Assembly (NCBI RefSeq): GCF_030812855.1
Contig: NZ_JAUSTK010000004.1
Coordinates: 62,001-126,000 of the forward strand
Source: Paenibacillus wynnii
GTDB lineage: Bacteria; Bacillota; Bacilli; Paenibacillales; Paenibacillaceae
DNA length: 64,000 nucleotides
Direction of reading: 5' to 3'
Numbering within the stretch: position 1 is the stretch's first letter; each line of letters starts with the position of its first letter. The translations under genes were made by a program, and so were the position numbers. The notes beneath the pieces are model-generated. The model did not search any database. It worked only from the letters and a program-made list of their open reading frames with translations, and was not told the origin of the DNA. Shown piece by piece: positions 62,557 to 64,000 of the stretch.

Positions 62557-64000
62557 CTATACTTCAGCTTCGACTTTTTTGGTTCTTCTCGCACCCACTA
62601 ACCGCCAGCCTGTCAGCAACGCAGCCGCTAAGCATATCGTCGCCGAGGTTACAAATACAACATGCATTCCCTCTAGAAAAAGTTCCGGCCGATCCGGTAT
62701 TAGTCCTGTTACACGGTAGCCCGCATTGCTGCTCATAACACTAAATAGGATGGTGGTAGCAATCGTGATGCCGACAACCATACCTATATTACGAACCAAG
62801 GAATTGACACTTCCCGCAGAGCCCAGCTGTGTTCGAGGGACCGTGGACATGATGAGTGAATTATTCGGAGATTGAAATAAACCACTGCCTATCCCAAGCA
62901 TCGTGATCCATAATCCGACAAGAATCACAGAACTACCGGCATGAAGCTGGGCTAAACCAAATTGTGCGGTGACCATAACGGCCAATCCAGCAAACGTGAG
63001 GAGCTCCGAACCCACTTTATCAGATAAAGCACCACTGATTGGCGCTACAATAACCATCGATATCGGCAGCAGCATAAGCAGAAAGCCCGCATAAAAAGGG
63101 GATAAATTCAGCATGTTCTGCGCATAAAAAGGTGCAATAATGTTAAAACAAAAATTCGCGGCGAAGACAAGAAAACCACAAAGAATGCTTAAAGAAAACA
63201 GCGGATTTCTGAATAAAGACAGCTGCAGCAACGGCTGCGGTCTGTGCAGTTCCACCCATATAAAAGTGATGAATGCTACACCTGCTATACTCAGTGCGGT
63301 TATAATACGATTGTCCCCGTAGCCCAGCTGTTGTCCCAGTAAAAGACCGGCAAACAAAGTTACAATAAATACAGCGAAAAGCATACTGCCAGGAATGTCG
63401 ATTTTGGCTTTAACCTTGACTAGATCCTTCGGTAAGACCTTCCATCCCAGAACAATAGCAATCAGCCCTATCGGGAGGTTCACCCAAAAAATATACTCCC
63501 AGCCCAAAGTAGAAACAATAATACCGCCTAAGCTAGGACCTGCAATACTTCCCAATGAGACAAAGGCTCCGATAAAACCCAGCGCTTTACCGCGCTCAGT
63601 GGTTGGGAAAATATCCGTCACTATCCCATGGCTATTCGCCATCGTCATTGATGCTCCCATGGCTTGAATAATCCGGGAAGCAATTAATACCGGTAAGCTT
63701 GAACTAAGTCCACACAGCAGAGAACCGATGATAAAAATAATCGTGCCTATTTTAAAAATCCGAATCTTGCCTATGATATCCCCTAGCCTTCCGAAGAACA
63801 GTACCGCCGCACAAATCGCCATTAGATAGCCAGTTGTGACCCACTCGATTTGCGCCATTGGCAGGTTTAGCTCCTTCGAAAGTACAGGCAAGGCAATATT
63901 AACGATGCTCCCATCAAGTGTTGCCATGAAGGTAAATAAATTTAAGACAATTAAAATTATCCAGCGTTTCTTCTGAATTCCCGCATCCTCTTGGTAGGTT
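62557..64000 (-). CDS. MFS drug exporter, DHA2 (EmrB/QacA) type, cut by window edge
   Basis: The frame runs beyond the right edge. The window holds about 480 residues. The N-terminal region has MATLDGSIVNIALPVLSKELN, a DHA2 hallmark (Asp of TM1), then FFGRLGDIIGKIRIFKIGT (motif A, a shorter form) and ASRIIQAMGASMTMANS. About 13-14 membrane segments are expected. Codons upstream of the ATG at 63927 (KKRWIILIVLNLFTFMATL) still fit the family, so the real start is outside the window. It would export drugs or biocides with protons. The tail lies just after a shared terminator. Confidence 0.9.
   Translation of the reverse strand, partial: TYQEDAGIQKKRWIILIVLNLFTFMATLDGSIVNIALPVLSKELNLPMAQIEWVTTGYLMAICAAVLFFGRLGDIIGKIRIFKIGTIIFIIGSLLCGLSSSLPVLIASRIIQAMGASMTMANSHGIVTDIFPTTERGKALGFIGAFVSLGSIAGPSLGGIIVSTLGWEYIFWVNLPIGLIAIVLGWKVLPKDLVKVKAKIDIPGSMLFAVFIVTLFAGLLLGQQLGYGDNRIITALSIAGVAFITFIWVELHRPQPLLQLSLFRNPLFSLSILCGFLVFAANFCFNIIAPFYAQNMLNLSPFYAGFLLMLLPISMVIVAPISGALSDKVGSELLTFAGLAVMVTAQFGLAQLHAGSSVILVGLWITMLGIGSGLFQSPNNSLIMSTVPRTQLGSAGSVNSLVRNIGMVVGITIATTILFSVMSSNAGYRVTGLIPDRPELFLEGMHVVFVTSATICLAAALLTGWRLVGARRTKKVEAEV

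Noticed and set aside
1..64000. tRNA or rRNA genes
   Set aside because: No cloverleaf or rRNA-like segment was noticed in any gap; a tRNAscan run would settle it.

Overview
The window looks like a low-to-mid GC Firmicute chromosome, most probably Paenibacillus or a close relative. The basis is strong AGGAGG-type ribosome binding sites, some TTG/GTG starts, abundant intrinsic terminators, B. subtilis-like protein families (L25/Ctc, YdcF, DUF421, PFL/ACT pair, CysJI) and many one- and two-component signalling genes. No rRNA, tRNA or CRISPR array was seen. Two genes are cut by the window edges: a chemoreceptor at the left and an MFS exporter at the right.

Layout. 0-10.4 kb: accessory enzymes (a broken alpha/beta hydrolase, a class 3 lipase, an SGNH esterase, GNAT, two DinB-fold proteins), a DrrAB-type drug exporter, small unknown membrane proteins, and a LysE exporter followed by an AraC regulator. 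10.4-10.9 kb: a gene-free stretch with an array of imperfect palindromes. 10.9-18.6 kb: small regulators, two CPBP-type membrane proteases, an AraC/GyrI-like regulator, and a sugar-symporter/PIG-L deacetylase pair. 18.6-25.9 kb: a c-di-GMP module made of a 1807-residue Ser/Thr kinase-AAA-GAF-PAS-GGDEF protein, a membrane protein, and a CheY-like gene behind a c-di-GMP-I riboswitch with its own promoter and terminator. 26.0-35.1 kb: a MacB-like ABC exporter, a decayed IS1182-like element carrying a nested ISL3-like MITE, and a response regulator/kinase/ABC exporter operon. 35.3-41.3 kb: an amino acid permease, a soluble histidine kinase, a deletion-broken AlkZ-like gene, a CBS protein, YdcF and L25. 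41.3-46.1 kb: a divergent locus with an HTH regulator plus DUF1861 on one side, and a GT4 glycosyltransferase, a six-hairpin-like protein and GDP-mannose pyrophosphorylase on the other. This is probably a mannoside or mannan system. 46.1-47.5 kb: a second defective copy of the same IS. 47.5-64 kb: a chemoreceptor, the sulfite reductase operon cysJI, DUF421, an HPt-REC-GGDEF-REC / REC / hybrid kinase operon, methionine aminopeptidase, the ACT/UPF0210 pair and an MFS exporter.

Most notable are the riboswitch-controlled CheY gene beside a kinase-cyclase fusion, the mannose-type cluster whose promoter shares an unusual 20-bp motif with the rplY promoter region, and the nested transposon with an 8-bp target duplication that can be confirmed against the second IS copy. 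The palindrome family occurs both in the MITE and in a separate intergenic region. All homology calls rest on motif recognition by eye; no database search was run.
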